This document shows positions 1 to 12,400 of a stretch of 64,000 nt of DNA, one piece after another. The stretch spans positions 94,384,707-94,448,706 of the forward strand of contig CM054116.1 in assembly GCA_028673005.1 (NCBI GenBank). Direction: 5' to 3'. The DNA is from Tanypteryx hageni. Its lineage: Eukaryota; Arthropoda; Insecta; Odonata; Petaluridae. A program made the translations under genes and the position numbers. Within the stretch, counting starts at the first letter, position 1; each line of letters begins with the position of its first letter. Below the pieces are notes generated by a model that saw only the letters and a program-made list of their open reading frames with translations, was not told the origin of the DNA and searched no databases.

Positions 1-34
1 ATGATTTCTTATTATGAATTCGTTATTTCTCTAG

Positions 35-265
35 GCCAAGAAAGAAACAGCCAAAGAAGAAGTAAATGGAAATGCATTGAATGAGGCAGGGGATGGCTTT
101 GAAGATGTTGAGGACTTCCGCCCAGTAGACGTAGATGTGAATGCACTTCATGGTGTCCTGGAATCCATTCGTATTCAAGGAGGTGGCCCTGGGCCGGCTA
201 CTAACCTCCTTGGACCATTGGGAATGAGACCAGATGTGGCAAATGCTGGAATGGAGCAGCAATGA
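35..265 (+). CDS. ecd: ecdysoneless (ECD/SGT1)-like protein, last coding exon
   Basis: The exon follows a TTTCTCTAG acceptor (ag at 33-34) and is open for 76 codons to a TGA at 263-265. It reads an acidic, Glu/Asp-rich stretch followed by VDVDVNALHGVLESI and PATNLLGPLGM. This matches the conserved C-terminal tail of the ecdysoneless family (VDVDLN..., PASNLL...G). Family knowledge: Ecd works with the splicing and R2TP/Prp8 machinery and is needed for ecdysone production in flies; none of that can be tested here. The rest of the gene lies to the left of the window. The start codon is outside, so only the C-terminus is visible. The call rests on a short tail, so a related acidic protein is possible but less likely. 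Confidence 0.72.
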   Translation, partial: AKKETAKEEVNGNALNEAGDGFEDVEDFRPVDVDVNALHGVLESIRIQGGGPGPATNLLGPLGMRPDVANAGMEQQ

Positions 266-3200
266 AATTAACTGCCAATTTATTATGAAGTTCTCTATAC
301 GGGCTTATGTTGAAAGTCTCGCAGCATAAAACAAAAAATGGCTTTAATAGCTATTACTGCAGGTTGTCATTTCTGAAATTTTTACCAGAATTATAAATGA
401 TGCTAGCCTTCCCCTCCACAACCACACGGAGAAATAATCTTCTGATGGTGCTGAGGTCAGTGTGTATGATGCCGCAGAGATTTTGATGAAGGAGCTTTCC
501 GTAAAATTTACAGTTTGAAGTTTTATTTAATTCATTCAAGCTGTCCAGTGTGTCTATTTTATATCTACCCAAAAGTCTATGCTTTCTTTTTTTTAATAAT
601 CTGCTTGTCGTTAAGGTGCAATATTAAACATTGCATCCTTTTCTTGATGTACAACAATACCTCGGAATTAAAAAATATTATTTACAATTTTTTATCCCTA
701 TAAATATATACTATTTTGTATTTTTCCTGTTTTTTGCATTCTATGCAATTTTATTAATATTTGAAGAATTCTAATTTAACAGTATAGGAAAAGAATTTCA
801 TCTTTTGATAAGTTATTTTCTCACTTAATTTTCTAAATAGTAGTGATTATCATCAGAAGGCTGTGAGATAAATCCATAAAGACAATTCAAACATGCTAAG
901 CAATATCACTAACAGTAGTATTATTTCTTTCAACAAGTTATGATCAAGCCAATACTTACTTGTTATGCAGTGGAATGTTATGCATTTTTGCTTCTTTCTC
1001 AATAGAAATGGTAGTATATATGATATAGTGTTCAATTTTAATGCTTCAACCAGAAAATGTGTGCTTTGTAGTGGTAAATTATTGTTTTATAAACAGTTGA
1101 ATTTTTTAATTTTCAGTTTTTTGCAAGAATATCGTTTAGAAAGTTCCCTATGAAATCATATTTAAAAAGAAAGATGAAAGGCTTAGCGATGTTAGGTTAG
1201 GTGCTAAACCACACTATGCAAAAATAAATTTATATTTGGCTTCACTATTTCTATGTATTTTAAAACCCTGACTGGTATCTTACCAAATGAATGTTATTTT
1301 TATCTAGGTAAATTGATCCAAATGCCAAATCAATGTAAATATTTCTAAATAAATATCAATTCTGTGTGGATCATATATTAGAATAGTCAACAAATAAGCA
1401 GGTTGAAATGCTGCCATATCACGATGTTTGCTATTTTGTACCTCACTTTTCTTTGCCTTTCCATGTATGGAATTAAAGCTCTATTTGCTTTGAAACTGGT
1501 GGTAAATAATACTATTTTTTAAATGTAATTTCTTTTATTTCACTTATATGGCAAAGAAAACATTTTTGTGATTTTTTTACCCTGCTCTCTATAGTGCTCA
1601 TATTACTTTGGTACCCTCAGAATAATGCAATCAAATTATTTGTTTAAGATTATAAAAAAGTGCATATATCCTTCATGTAAACTGTTAATGGTATGTGATG
1701 CCAATCATCAGAAAAAGTTTTTTGTTAACTATTTTATCAAATTCTTTTATACTTGTCATAAAATATCACAAATTTATGAAATATTTGCTTATTTAATATT
1801 ACTAGATTTTTAATAAATCAACTCTTGCAATCCATTGCTGAATCAGCTTTTAAATATTAAGTTTGAAAATAAATTTTTAAAGTTCTTTGTCACTCTCAAA
1901 TGCAAAATTTAATTATTAGCAATCTAAAAAAGGTAATTAATTAAACCCCAAAATATTATGTGAATGAATTACTAAACACATATCTATGCTTCTGTGAGGG
2001 AGCATTTAGTAATAGGCAGTCATTGTTTAACTGCTTATGATGCATTTTATGTCCCAGCGGACAGATAACAATATGTTCCATCCATTCTGTAAGCAGAAAT
2101 AAACCTGCCCTTATGGGCTTGCTTACATTCAGGATATAATTAGTACAGGGTACAAGGTGTAAGGTTAAACTGTGGAGACTGCTTAATGAAAATGCTCAAT
2201 TGTTCATCACTGTTGATTGGTAGAAATGATAATGACCTATAAACTACATTCTTATGCTCAGAATTCTTCGATTATTATATTCTTGTACTTTTTTGTTCAT
2301 TGATTTTTATCTTTCAAAGGTCTACCTGCTGATTGACTGTGTGTACAAATGATATGATTTATCAGAATAAATTGTGCAAAATCTTAGATTTTAATTTGAT
2401 TTGAGCAAACTCTGCTGCTTCTTTAGAATTAATTAGGCACTCTAATGAGGAATACGACAAAGTGTATGTGCTAACTTAATTAGTATACAGTAAAACCTCA
2501 TTATTTTTATCATTTGTAATAAGTAATGCTTTAAGCATTATAGAAAACTATTATTTAGTAATAATATTTGTTGCCACTCAAGAGTATAAACAATTCCAGA
2601 GAAGATTCCATCTAAAATATCACCATCTTCAAAGCAATGACTGAGTAAAAAAAATTCTTGAGCTGTTGCTAATTATTCTTCATTTAGGCTTATTGTAATG
2701 TCTTCATAAAATTACTGCATTTTGCTTACCAGTATCCATTTTTATCTTAGATTACTATATGTTTTCTCAAGTAATAAATCTTTCTTTAAAAGTATTCTGC
2801 AATTTGGGCTTTCTCCTATTTTGATAGATTTTCTATACCTCTGCACTCTATTTTATTGTGTGAAGAATCAATGTCAGTAATATTTTTTTATCAAATTTTC
2901 ACTTTCTGATTTATATTTGAATATTTCCTTGGTTATTAGACGTTCTTTTTAATATAAATGAATGTTTGTGACAAATTTGATTTATTATGGATTTTTAACT
3001 ATAACGATTAGAATCTGCTGTGTTTTTTCATAGATGTAATTTATAAAAGTACGTTAATTTTATTTACTACTGCTGAATCAACAAATAGGAAAATGATTTG
3101 GCAGCAAGTTATTATCCATTTTCCTATCTAAGAGGTCAGATAGGTTTTAGGATGAATGGATTTTTATTCGCTTACATTACCAAGTATACCTTACAGTAAA

Positions 3201-3405
3201 TCCATGTAATTACTAGTAGTGGCTGCCTATGTTATTTATAGTGTTATTCCCCTTATTGTTAGGTAATGCATAGTGATGAATGAAGATTTTGTTGGATTTT
3301 GCCTCATACATTCCCAAATTCTAATTTTAGATTGACAAAAGGTGTTCGGAAGTGATTCTAATCTATAAATATCAGGTTAACCCTTAAAAAATTAATATTT
3401 GGAAG
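266..3405. other. 3' UTR/intergenic stretch, no gene seen
   Basis: AT-rich sequence after the ecdysoneless-like stop. The first several hundred bases are presumably 3' UTR. Only short random open frames occur, without splice context or recognisable protein. A short segment near 2488 resembles a pogo/Tigger terminal end but has no partner. Confidence 0.5.
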
Positions 3406-3407
3406 TA

Positions 3408-4928
3408 CAGTAGAGTGCTGATTATCCAGGGCCTGATTAACCATGGGGTGGATTATCCGTGGCTGTGGGCGGGGATTAGAATTATTTCCACATTTACATT
3501 GTTGGAGTCTGATCTTTTATTCTCACTCCTGTTACATTTTAAGTTTAGTTTGTTGTCGTTCTTTGGCGATGTATGTACACGTTTACATTGTTGGAGTCTG
3601 ATCTTATATAAATTCACATTCCCATTAAAGCAAGAGTTAATATTAGCAGGTCGTGTTTTGTGCAAAAATGTTCCTGGTCTTTTGGAATTTTCAGAGGGAA
3701 ATTAATAACATTTTTGTCATCCAAGCAAGAATATTTAACGTGAAAAATTTTCTCTTTGTTGAAGTTATTGTAAACCCTCTAAAATGTCGAGCAAATAAAA
3801 ACAGGTGGTTTTAACAGTTGTAAGGAAATGTGAAATAATTAAAAGATGCGAAAAAGGTAAAAGTGTTTCAAACTTTGAGGGCGAATTCGAAATTAGCCAA
3901 CAAATGGTGTGGGATATTATCAAAACAGGCCGAAACTTGAAGAATTTGTCTATAATTGTGAAACATTTGCCGGAGCATCTCAAAGAAAGTCAATAAAATG
4001 TGCTACATGAGGAACTTGATTCGGTCATGATTAAAGTGATTCCACCAATGAATAGCAGAAGGAATTTCAATATTGGGGCCGATGATTTTGAATCAGGCAT
4101 AATATTTTTTCCAAAAATTAGAGATTACTGGGACATTTGAATTTTCTTCCAGTTGGTTAAAATGGTTTAAAGAGAGGCATGGCAGAAGGGAGCTACAAAT
4201 ATAGTGTGAACAACTCAGTGCTGATTATGCTGGAGCTACAGTGTTCTGTGACGAGTTGGAAAGACTAATCAAATAGAAGAGTCTTGTTCCAGACCAAATC
4301 TACAACGCTGATGAGATGGGAGCGATGCCCACTTGAACATTAGCGTCCGTTCAGGAAACGCAATTGACACAGAAGAAGTCCCTTCATTAAATGTGAAATC
4401 ATTGAAAGAAGTCAAGGAATTCCAAGATATGGATGAAGAAAATGTCAATGAATGGTTAAAGGTCGATGAAAACGAACCTGGTATAAAAGAATGATGGATG
4501 ATGATTTGATACAAAGTATACTAGAGACAACGGCCGGGCCGATCAATTATACAGAAAGAGAGGATGGCGAAGAGCTGCAATCATCCTGTAATGTAAGCTG
4601 TAAGGAGGCACTCTCAGCTGCAGAGACATTAGTTGAGTTAATGGAAAATCAAGATGACATTGCCTATGTTGACTTGTTACAAATTTGTGGATACATGAGA
4701 AAAAACAAAATAAGCAAACAAAAAATTATGGACTTTTTGAAAAAGTGCTAGTTTTAAAATAGTAAATCATTTCATTTTTATATATGTTGATAATGTAATT
4801 TTTTTTAATTATGTATTCTATTAATATAACAATAATTCTAAAAAATAAATTCAATTTGGATTATCCATGTTTTTTTATTACCTGGGTCCTGGTTCCCCCA
4901 AGTACCACGTATATTCGGTGCTCTACTG
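3408..4928 (+). mobile_element. pogo/Tigger-like DNA transposon, internally deleted
   Basis: Terminal inverted repeats are CAGTAGAGTGCTGATTATCC at 3408 and ATTCGGTGCTCTACTG ending at 4928. The flanks are a TA target duplication (3406-3407 and 4929-4930). Both ends read as degenerate copies of the same pogo-superfamily terminus. The 1.5-kb body contains the broken transposase listed separately. Confidence 0.85.
3785..4751 (+). pseudogene. Tigger-like transposase remnant
   Basis: Several frames with stops hold pieces of a pogo/Tigger transposase in the right order. An N-terminal CENP-B/psq-type helix-turn-helix lies at 3805-3996 (KCEIIKRCEKGKSVSNFE...). The first catalytic-Asp region (IYNADEMG, near 4300-4320) follows. 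The sequence then jumps straight to the family C-terminal tail (4491-4751, ending IMDFLKKC). The DDE core after the first Asp is missing, so this copy cannot be active. Roughly half of the usual 500-600 residues survive. Confidence 0.75.
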
Positions 4929-5228
4929 TACCTATATCTCACAAGCAATACAATCTGTTGATATAAAATTTGTTATCCATAAGTACCAAACAATTGGTTA
5001 TATGAAGTAAAAATGAAAAAAATCAAAGCAAATTTTAAAAAATATGCTTGGAAATATCAACTCAAAAGTACAAACTACAATCACCTTAGTAAATATTTTT
5101 AAATTTACCTTTAAAATTTTACAATTTTTTTCCTTCTTCATGCAACCAATTGGGACTTATGGACCACACTGTACATCTCAAGTTTTTGGTAGTGATGGCA
5201 ATTATCTTCAACTCTTTTATCATCTATA

Positions 5229-5506
5229 AGGGCTGCAAACTATGGCCTACAGATCATATCTGACCCATGCAGTGATTTCATCTTAATTTCTTTAAGATAT
5301 GCATATTCGTATGTTTGCTATCAGGAAGTGTCATCAGACATCATTTATGAATTGTAAGCAATATTTTTTGTGTATGCAGATACTTTTAATCTAGGCAAAT
5401 GGTGCATTATACAACAAGGATCTCAAAACTAGCTCTAAAAAATTCATGCATGGCCCAATCAATCATTTGGAAGGCCATATGTGGCCAACGCTAGTATATA
5501 AAGCCT
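5229..5506. mobile_element. possible hAT-type MITE
   Basis: The left end reads AGGGCTGCAAACTATGGCC and the right end GGCCATATGTGGCCAACGC, an imperfect inverted pair. The sequence just inside the left end resembles the conserved subterminal part of short hAT elements. No clean 8-bp duplication is visible, so the borders are approximate. Confidence 0.35.
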
Positions 5507-6343
5507 TGTGTAACCCTTGCAGTACAAATGTTGGTAATACCTCATATATATAGATATAAAATGTTTTTGATCACATTGACATTAGTACCTACTTAAAGAA
5601 AAATTCAAACCAAATTTTGAAAATCTGTTTCTAAACAGTATTTTCATATCTTGTTTGATAATAGAGCTGCAATTAATGGCGATAAGTCGTAAACCATCAA
5701 ACCAAGAGGGTCATTTCTTTTAAAAATCATTTCAATAAAGGCAATCATTCATTATTTATTCGTTTGTACTGTACAAATAATTTTGATTTTGCATCAATGT
5801 ATATTGTGGGTGAAATCTATATGTACCACCTTATAACTGATATTACTGAAAACATTATATGGTTCAATGTTTCTTGCACGTATGATAATGAAAACTTGGT
5901 AAAATAAGCAGACGAACAAACGCATCTGAAGATATAATAGTAATGCATTTTATAAAATGCTGCATTGATGCCAAGATAAGTTTTGGAAGATAAAAGGCTT
6001 TGCTGTTTCTTAAGAAAAGAGAGTTTAAAAACTTTACAAATCCATGCGTGCCGGAATCAAACAAGTTCGCCGTACAACAAAAGTTACGTAATGGTTATAT
6101 CTGTTCGTATTCGATTGATAGGCCATTATCGTAGCATTAACCGCACAAACGGAAATACATTTTAATTTATAGCTAGAAATTAAGATTTAACTAGTTAGTA
6201 ATATCGGGGACAGAGCGAGCCGCTATATTTCATCCGATAACTCAACTATCGTAGAAATATACGTGGCTTTTCTCGTGTAGTTATTGATAACCGTTTAACA
6301 CTAGCAGAGAGAATTCCGTCGCATACCGCAGGTCTACGTGAAA

Positions 6344-6445
6344 ATGGATAGTACCGCACTTTCTGAAGAATGGTTCGAGGTTTCAGAAAATGAAATCGAA
6401 TCAGTTTTGAAGATGCTGTTCAAGTTCTCGCCAGCATCTCTTCAT
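6344..6445 (+). CDS. GLYAT-like copy 1, exon 1
   Basis: 34 codons from ATG to the donor CAT|GTAAGC. The shared core EEWFEVSENEIESVLKML is also in exon 1 of copy 2, which supports both the frame and the splice site. Confidence 0.85.
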
Positions 6446-9400
6446 GTAAGCTATAAAATTTCATTTCATTTAGGGAAAAGACGTGACTATGGTTTAATTT
6501 CAAGTATTTAAAACGTTCAAGAAAATCTATTCAAACAATTCGGAGAAAATACATCGTTGCACATTCGATACGATCACATTTATTGATCTTATATTCCTGT
6601 AGAATTTGATATATGCGTTGAAACTCGTACTTATTATATTAATATAACTTTAAAATCAGTTCAAATGACAGAAAAGCTGTCAAAATATATGTATTTAGAA
6701 TTATGTTCGAAGTTTCTTCAAACAGGATCGATATTTTTGTCCGTTGTGATGTTTGTGATCGACCACAATTACCTCTCGGGAAATTTTATCCATGATTGCC
6801 CCAAAATGATTGCTGTTATGATTACAGATAAATTTTCGAAGCGTATCACCCTCAATGCATTTAAAAAGAATAGAAAATTTGATTTCAAGTTTCTCGAGAT
6901 AAACATCTCCTTTATTTTTATTACTGGATTAACATTTTTCAAGGTGCTTTTGGTGAAACAGCATTCGATGGACACGCTCTGAAACCGAAATGTGTCTGGG
7001 GCCGTAGAAGTTGTCTTCATCACTAATTTGAACTAATTATCCATTGTGGTGAATGTTAAGAAGGTTTACAGTGTTACTCATATTATCATCTGGCAATGGG
7101 TTTTGCAATCCGGATCAGACAACCTGGTTCTTGCACTTGAAGTACTAACAAAAATGTAATCGAACAGTCTACAAAACAAACAATATCATTAGATTACTGA
7201 AATCGAGTGTACATATGTATAATAGCAGACAAGAATGAATTACATTTACCATTTCGCAGGACCACAAAAACAAATATTTCAATGTCAATGCACGAATATT
7301 AATTTAACAATTACCAAAATTTGTTAGTTTACCAACATTTAAAAAAGCATTGTGCTCATGGCTAAAATCTAATTCGTTCTCTCGTATTGATGAATTCTTT
7401 GAAAATGACATTGATTTAAAACTGTGAAAAAATTGTAGGTGTAACATTATCAACCTATTATGTAACTGACAAAATCTATTCAACCTGTAAGTTGGCTAAT
7501 GATGTTAAATTATTATTAATCGTTGGACTACGGTAATGAAATTCTTATATTACTTGAAAGTAGAACGAAATCGTTCTTTATTATTATACGTTTAGGTTAT
7601 TGAGCAGGACTCGAGACTTAGAGAAAACTAAGGAAACTTTTTTGTGCCATTTTTTTTAATTTATGAAATGTTCAGTCTATAAAAACTGAATCATGTAATT
7701 TTGTTTTAAATCGATTATAGCCTCGGAGACAAAAAAATGAAAATTACTTATCATTGTTTTAATATTCAATGAGACAAAAAATAAATACCGAATTTATGGG
7801 AAGTTTTTGCTTTGCTTCATTGAGAGTAGAGTTCATTTCAACGCTGGAATGCACGTGATAATATGAAACCATTCTAATTCTAAATTTCGTATACTTTGTG
7901 AGTATGATTGACTTTCATATACACAGATTTTGCGCTTGAGAAAGGGGTATTTTTTCTATTTTTCCCTAGTATTTTTTATATATTTTTTGAAAATTATTAT
8001 TTCTATGATTAAGTTATTAATCGTTAAAAATGAAACATTAAATTATGCATTAGCAAATTTTAATTTCATTTAGTTATCAAGAATAGGAAATTCTTGTGTC
8101 TTAACAAATTGATTGGAGGCATCACTCACCTCAATTTCTCAACAGTGGAGATAACTCATTTACAGCTTAAATGATGATAAAGCTGACAAAGAAATAAAGC
8201 GTCTGGATTAACAATAATAATAATAAAAGTTTATTGGTCCAGAGATCAGAATGTGATATAGGCAAGTCAGTAAAAGGCACACGAGAAAATTGGTACACAA
8301 ATTATACATACAGATAAAGTAGCAAAATATAGTTGCAAGCACATATAAAATAAGAAAATTCAAAGTGAGATAGAGATGAATACCAGTCAAGCATCACTAA
8401 GGAACTCTTTAATACTGTAGTAATGTTTACTGAGCAGAAAGGCTTTAAGTTTGTTTTTAAAATTTCGTAAGTTCATAGACATTTTTAGCTCTTGCAGGAG
8501 TTTATTATATAAATGAAGTCCCATTGTTCTTGAGCCAAGTGATGCTGTTTTTGTACGAATATAGGGAATATGGAGATCATTAAGACCACGTGTGCAATAG
8601 CTGTGTATATTGGAGTTTTTTTTTCAGAGTCATGCATGATCCTTCTTGTGTAAAGTATGGTAGTGAGTATTCATTCGTGTTCTGTCTTACGACAGGTCCT
8701 ACCAATTAACTAATTAATTGGTTTTGACTAGGGAATATACATACACGGTGTGGTGGTTTCCCGTTGCCTTCCACACCGGACACACACACAGAAGGGAGGA
8801 GGGAAACCCGGTGCCGGCATTTGCCTGCTCTTGCGAAGAACACCAGGGGGGCCAACGGCTTAACGTCCCTTCCGAAGGACGGAACAGCTGAATTTGCGCG
8901 GTCTCCTCAAACCACGCAAACAGGGGGCCGGATGACCTTGAGAAAAAATCCTACTCGCGCAGGATTCGTACCCGATGACTTCAAGCATCGGGCGAGTAGC
9001 AGCCAGCGTCCTAACCACTACACCACCGGCACCCCGGTAGTGAGTATACATGGCAGTATATTAAATTTTCTAAAGATGGGGCGACAGTAGTCGTGGTATG
9101 GTTCATTAGCAATGAGATGCATTGCTTTCTTTTGATTTTTAAATATATTACTAGCAAGTGGTGAGGAACCCCAGAAAAGAATGCTGTAAACAATATGGGA
9201 GTAGAAATCTCCATAATATAAGGACACAAGTACATCAGTGGAGACTGTGAATCGAATACATCTTATAAGGAAGCAAGTAGAACTCAACTTACTGGATAGT
9301 TTGTTGATGTGAGTATCCCATCTTAAATGAGTATTAATACCGAGAAATTTTGTGCAGTTAACTTGAGTGATTGGTTTACAATTCACATATGCTAATAGGT

Positions 9401-12400
9401 CTTTACATGGTTTGTTTTTGTTTGCAAAATGGATCACCTGAGATTTATCAATATTTAATAGTAACTATTTCACTATTGTTTAAAAGGCTATAAAAATTAT
9501 GAGCTGAGAGTAAGACATTAGTGTCATCAGGATATAGCATGGATTTAACACAATTGATTTTGTGGAAATTGTGTGGTAGATCATCAATGTATAATAAGAA
9601 AAGTACAGGACCAAGGATTGACCTTTAGAAACTTTTTCCAGAAATGTATTTGGTACCTTTATAGTTAATGATGACATGCTGTGTCCTGTTATGCAAATAG
9701 GACAATCCAGTTTTTAGGCAAGCCTCTTATTCCATACCTATCAAGTTTGTTCAACAGTAATCTATGATTAACATTGTCAAAGGCTTTGGAGAAATCAAAA
9801 ATCATTGCAACAAATTCCATTTTGTTGTCTAGAGCAGCGAGTATAGTACTGATTGTTTCATAGGAGGCAGTTGTCCTTGACTTGTCTTGAATGCCATTTT
9901 GGCATGGAGCTAAAAGTTTGAAGGATTCGAGATAAGAAATTAAACGTTTGTAAAACACAATCTCAAAAATTTTTGCAAACTGATTTAGCATTGATATAGG
10001 TCAATAAGAGTTGATATCTTGAGCACTTCCTTTTTTCTTATATAATGAGACAACTTTAGACATTTTGAGTATTGAAGGAAAAACTCCAGACTGCAGAGAA
10101 ACATTTATAAGAAACAGAAGCGGTGCTTTGAGTGATTTGAAACAGTGAGAAATAAGAAAATTAGGTTTTTCATCAATACCAGAACTAAATTTTGCACCTA
10201 AATTATGTATGATATGTTAAACACATTCCGTGCTGGTGCAAATTTGTTTGCCATTCTCGGTGATGGGGTATTTTTTTCTAATTTTTGCTATTATAGATGT
10301 TAAGGGGCTATAATTATCATAGTTAATAATAATAAATTTATTAATCCAATGATCGAGTATTACATCGATATAGGACAAGTCATGTATATAGTATTACACA
10401 AAAATTATTGTCATGGAATAAAATTGAAATATTCATTAACAGAAAACAATTTGCTCTGTAAGAAAGTCCTTAATTTTTTACAAAATGTGGAAATTCCTTG
10501 GATAGCTTTGAAGTCACCAGGTAATTTGTTAAACAAGAGAAGCCCCATTGACTTGGGGCCCAAGACAGCTACTCTTGTGCGTACAAAGTTTCTGTGAAGG
10601 GCATTAAGTTGCCTTTACTATGATGGTGAACATTAGCATGTTTTTCATATAGGGATAAATTTGTCTTAGCATAAAGTAACATTACAAATATATATAATCA
10701 TGGCACTGGTAAAATATTAAACTTTTTAAACGGGGCGATATGGCGCACCATATCGCTCATTTGCAATAAGGCGAATTGCCCTCTTTTGAATTTTAAAAAT
10801 AACATCAGTGTGTGAGGAAGAGCCCCAAAAACGAATACTAAACAAAAGAAAGCGAGTAAAATTCACCATAATATAAAATAATCAAAACATCTAAAGATAC
10901 ACTATATTTAATACTCCTAATAAGATAGCAGATAGAACTGAGCTTGCTACTCAGATTACTAGTGTGTACATCCCATGAAATATGAGTGTCGATTGAAATA
11001 CCTAAGAATTTTGTGCTTTGGACCTGAGGGATTAATTTTCCCCCTATGTCAATGGATATGTTATTACAAAATTTATTTTTGTTTGCAAAATACATCACTT
11101 GAGACTTGTCTACATTCAACTTGAAGAAGTTATTTTGACACCAATTTTTTAAGAGCTGAGCTACAAGCTTACCATTATTTTCCAGACTATCAATGCTGGA
11201 AGATGTAAGAATGATATTGGTGTCATCTGCATAGAGTATAGGGTTAGCACCTGTTACTGTCTGGATCCTGACAGGGAGATCATTTATATAAACAAGAAAT
11301 AGTATAGGGCCTAGGACGGAACCCTGGGAAATACCCTGAGTTGCAACTTTATCAGGAGAAACATATCTTAAGCCATTATTCTTTATTACTACATGCTGTA
11401 TTCTTTCCTGCAGATAAGATTTAATCCAATCATAGGGTTTACCCTGAATTCCAAACCTAGCAAGCTTTTGCAGGAGTAACTGGTGGTTGACAGAGTCAAA
11501 TGCTTTAGAAAAGTCAAAGAACATTCCAAGTACTTCTATTTTGTTATCCAGCACAGATAATATATGGTCTGTTACCTGAAAGGTGGCAGTAGAAGTTGAC
11601 TTAAGTTGCCTGAATCCATGCTGAAAGGAGGATATGAGCTGGTATGATTCAAGATGTGATTTAAGATATGAAACAAGTCGTTTGTAAAAAGCCTTTTCAA
11701 AAATTTTCCCAAATTGATTTATCATTGATATGGGTTGATAAGAGTTCATATCATGGACACTTCCTTTGCTCTTATACAGAGGAATTATTTTGGCAGTCTT
11801 AAGAGGTTCTGGAAAAATTCCTAGCCATAAAGATTCAGTTATGAGAGGAACAAAAGGGTAGCTTAATATAGTTAAATGAATGATTTCTGATGGTGTTGGG
11901 TATTTCATCTATGCCAGCACTATATTTGGAGCCAAAGTTCTGAAAAATATTTTTGAGTTCAGGTTCCGTGCATGGAGACAGAAATAAGGACTTACAGGTG
12001 CTAGGAATGTTTGAGGAGGCATCCGAGGTTAATGCATTTGTAGAGACAGATTGATGAGCAAAGAAATTAATAAAATCAGAAGCCAGCTGGGAGAAGTCTG
12101 AGATAGGATTACCTGAAGGATTGTTGAGTTTGAGTAAAGATTGAGACCAACCCTGACTTTTCGATTCATTTATAATTTTCCAGATTATCTTTGATTTATT
12201 GTCAACATTCATAATTCTGTCATTTTTAAAGGAACTTTTAGCAGAACAAATAATTTTACGGTACTGTTTTTTAAATATTGAGTATTCTGCTTTGACTTCC
12301 GCATTATTGTTGGTTTTGCAAAAATTGGCAAGTTCTTTGATATACAAGGACATATTTCGGATTTCATCTGTGATCCATCATTTACGAGAGAGAGATTTAT

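Noticed and set aside
8962..9035. A genuine tRNA gene on the minus strand
   Set aside because: The cloverleaf is imperfect, the A and B boxes continue into a SINE body, and target duplications enclose the whole unit.
8764..9090. 108-codon plus-strand open frame with GC-rich composition
   Set aside because: It lies within the SINE; the composition comes from the SINE body.
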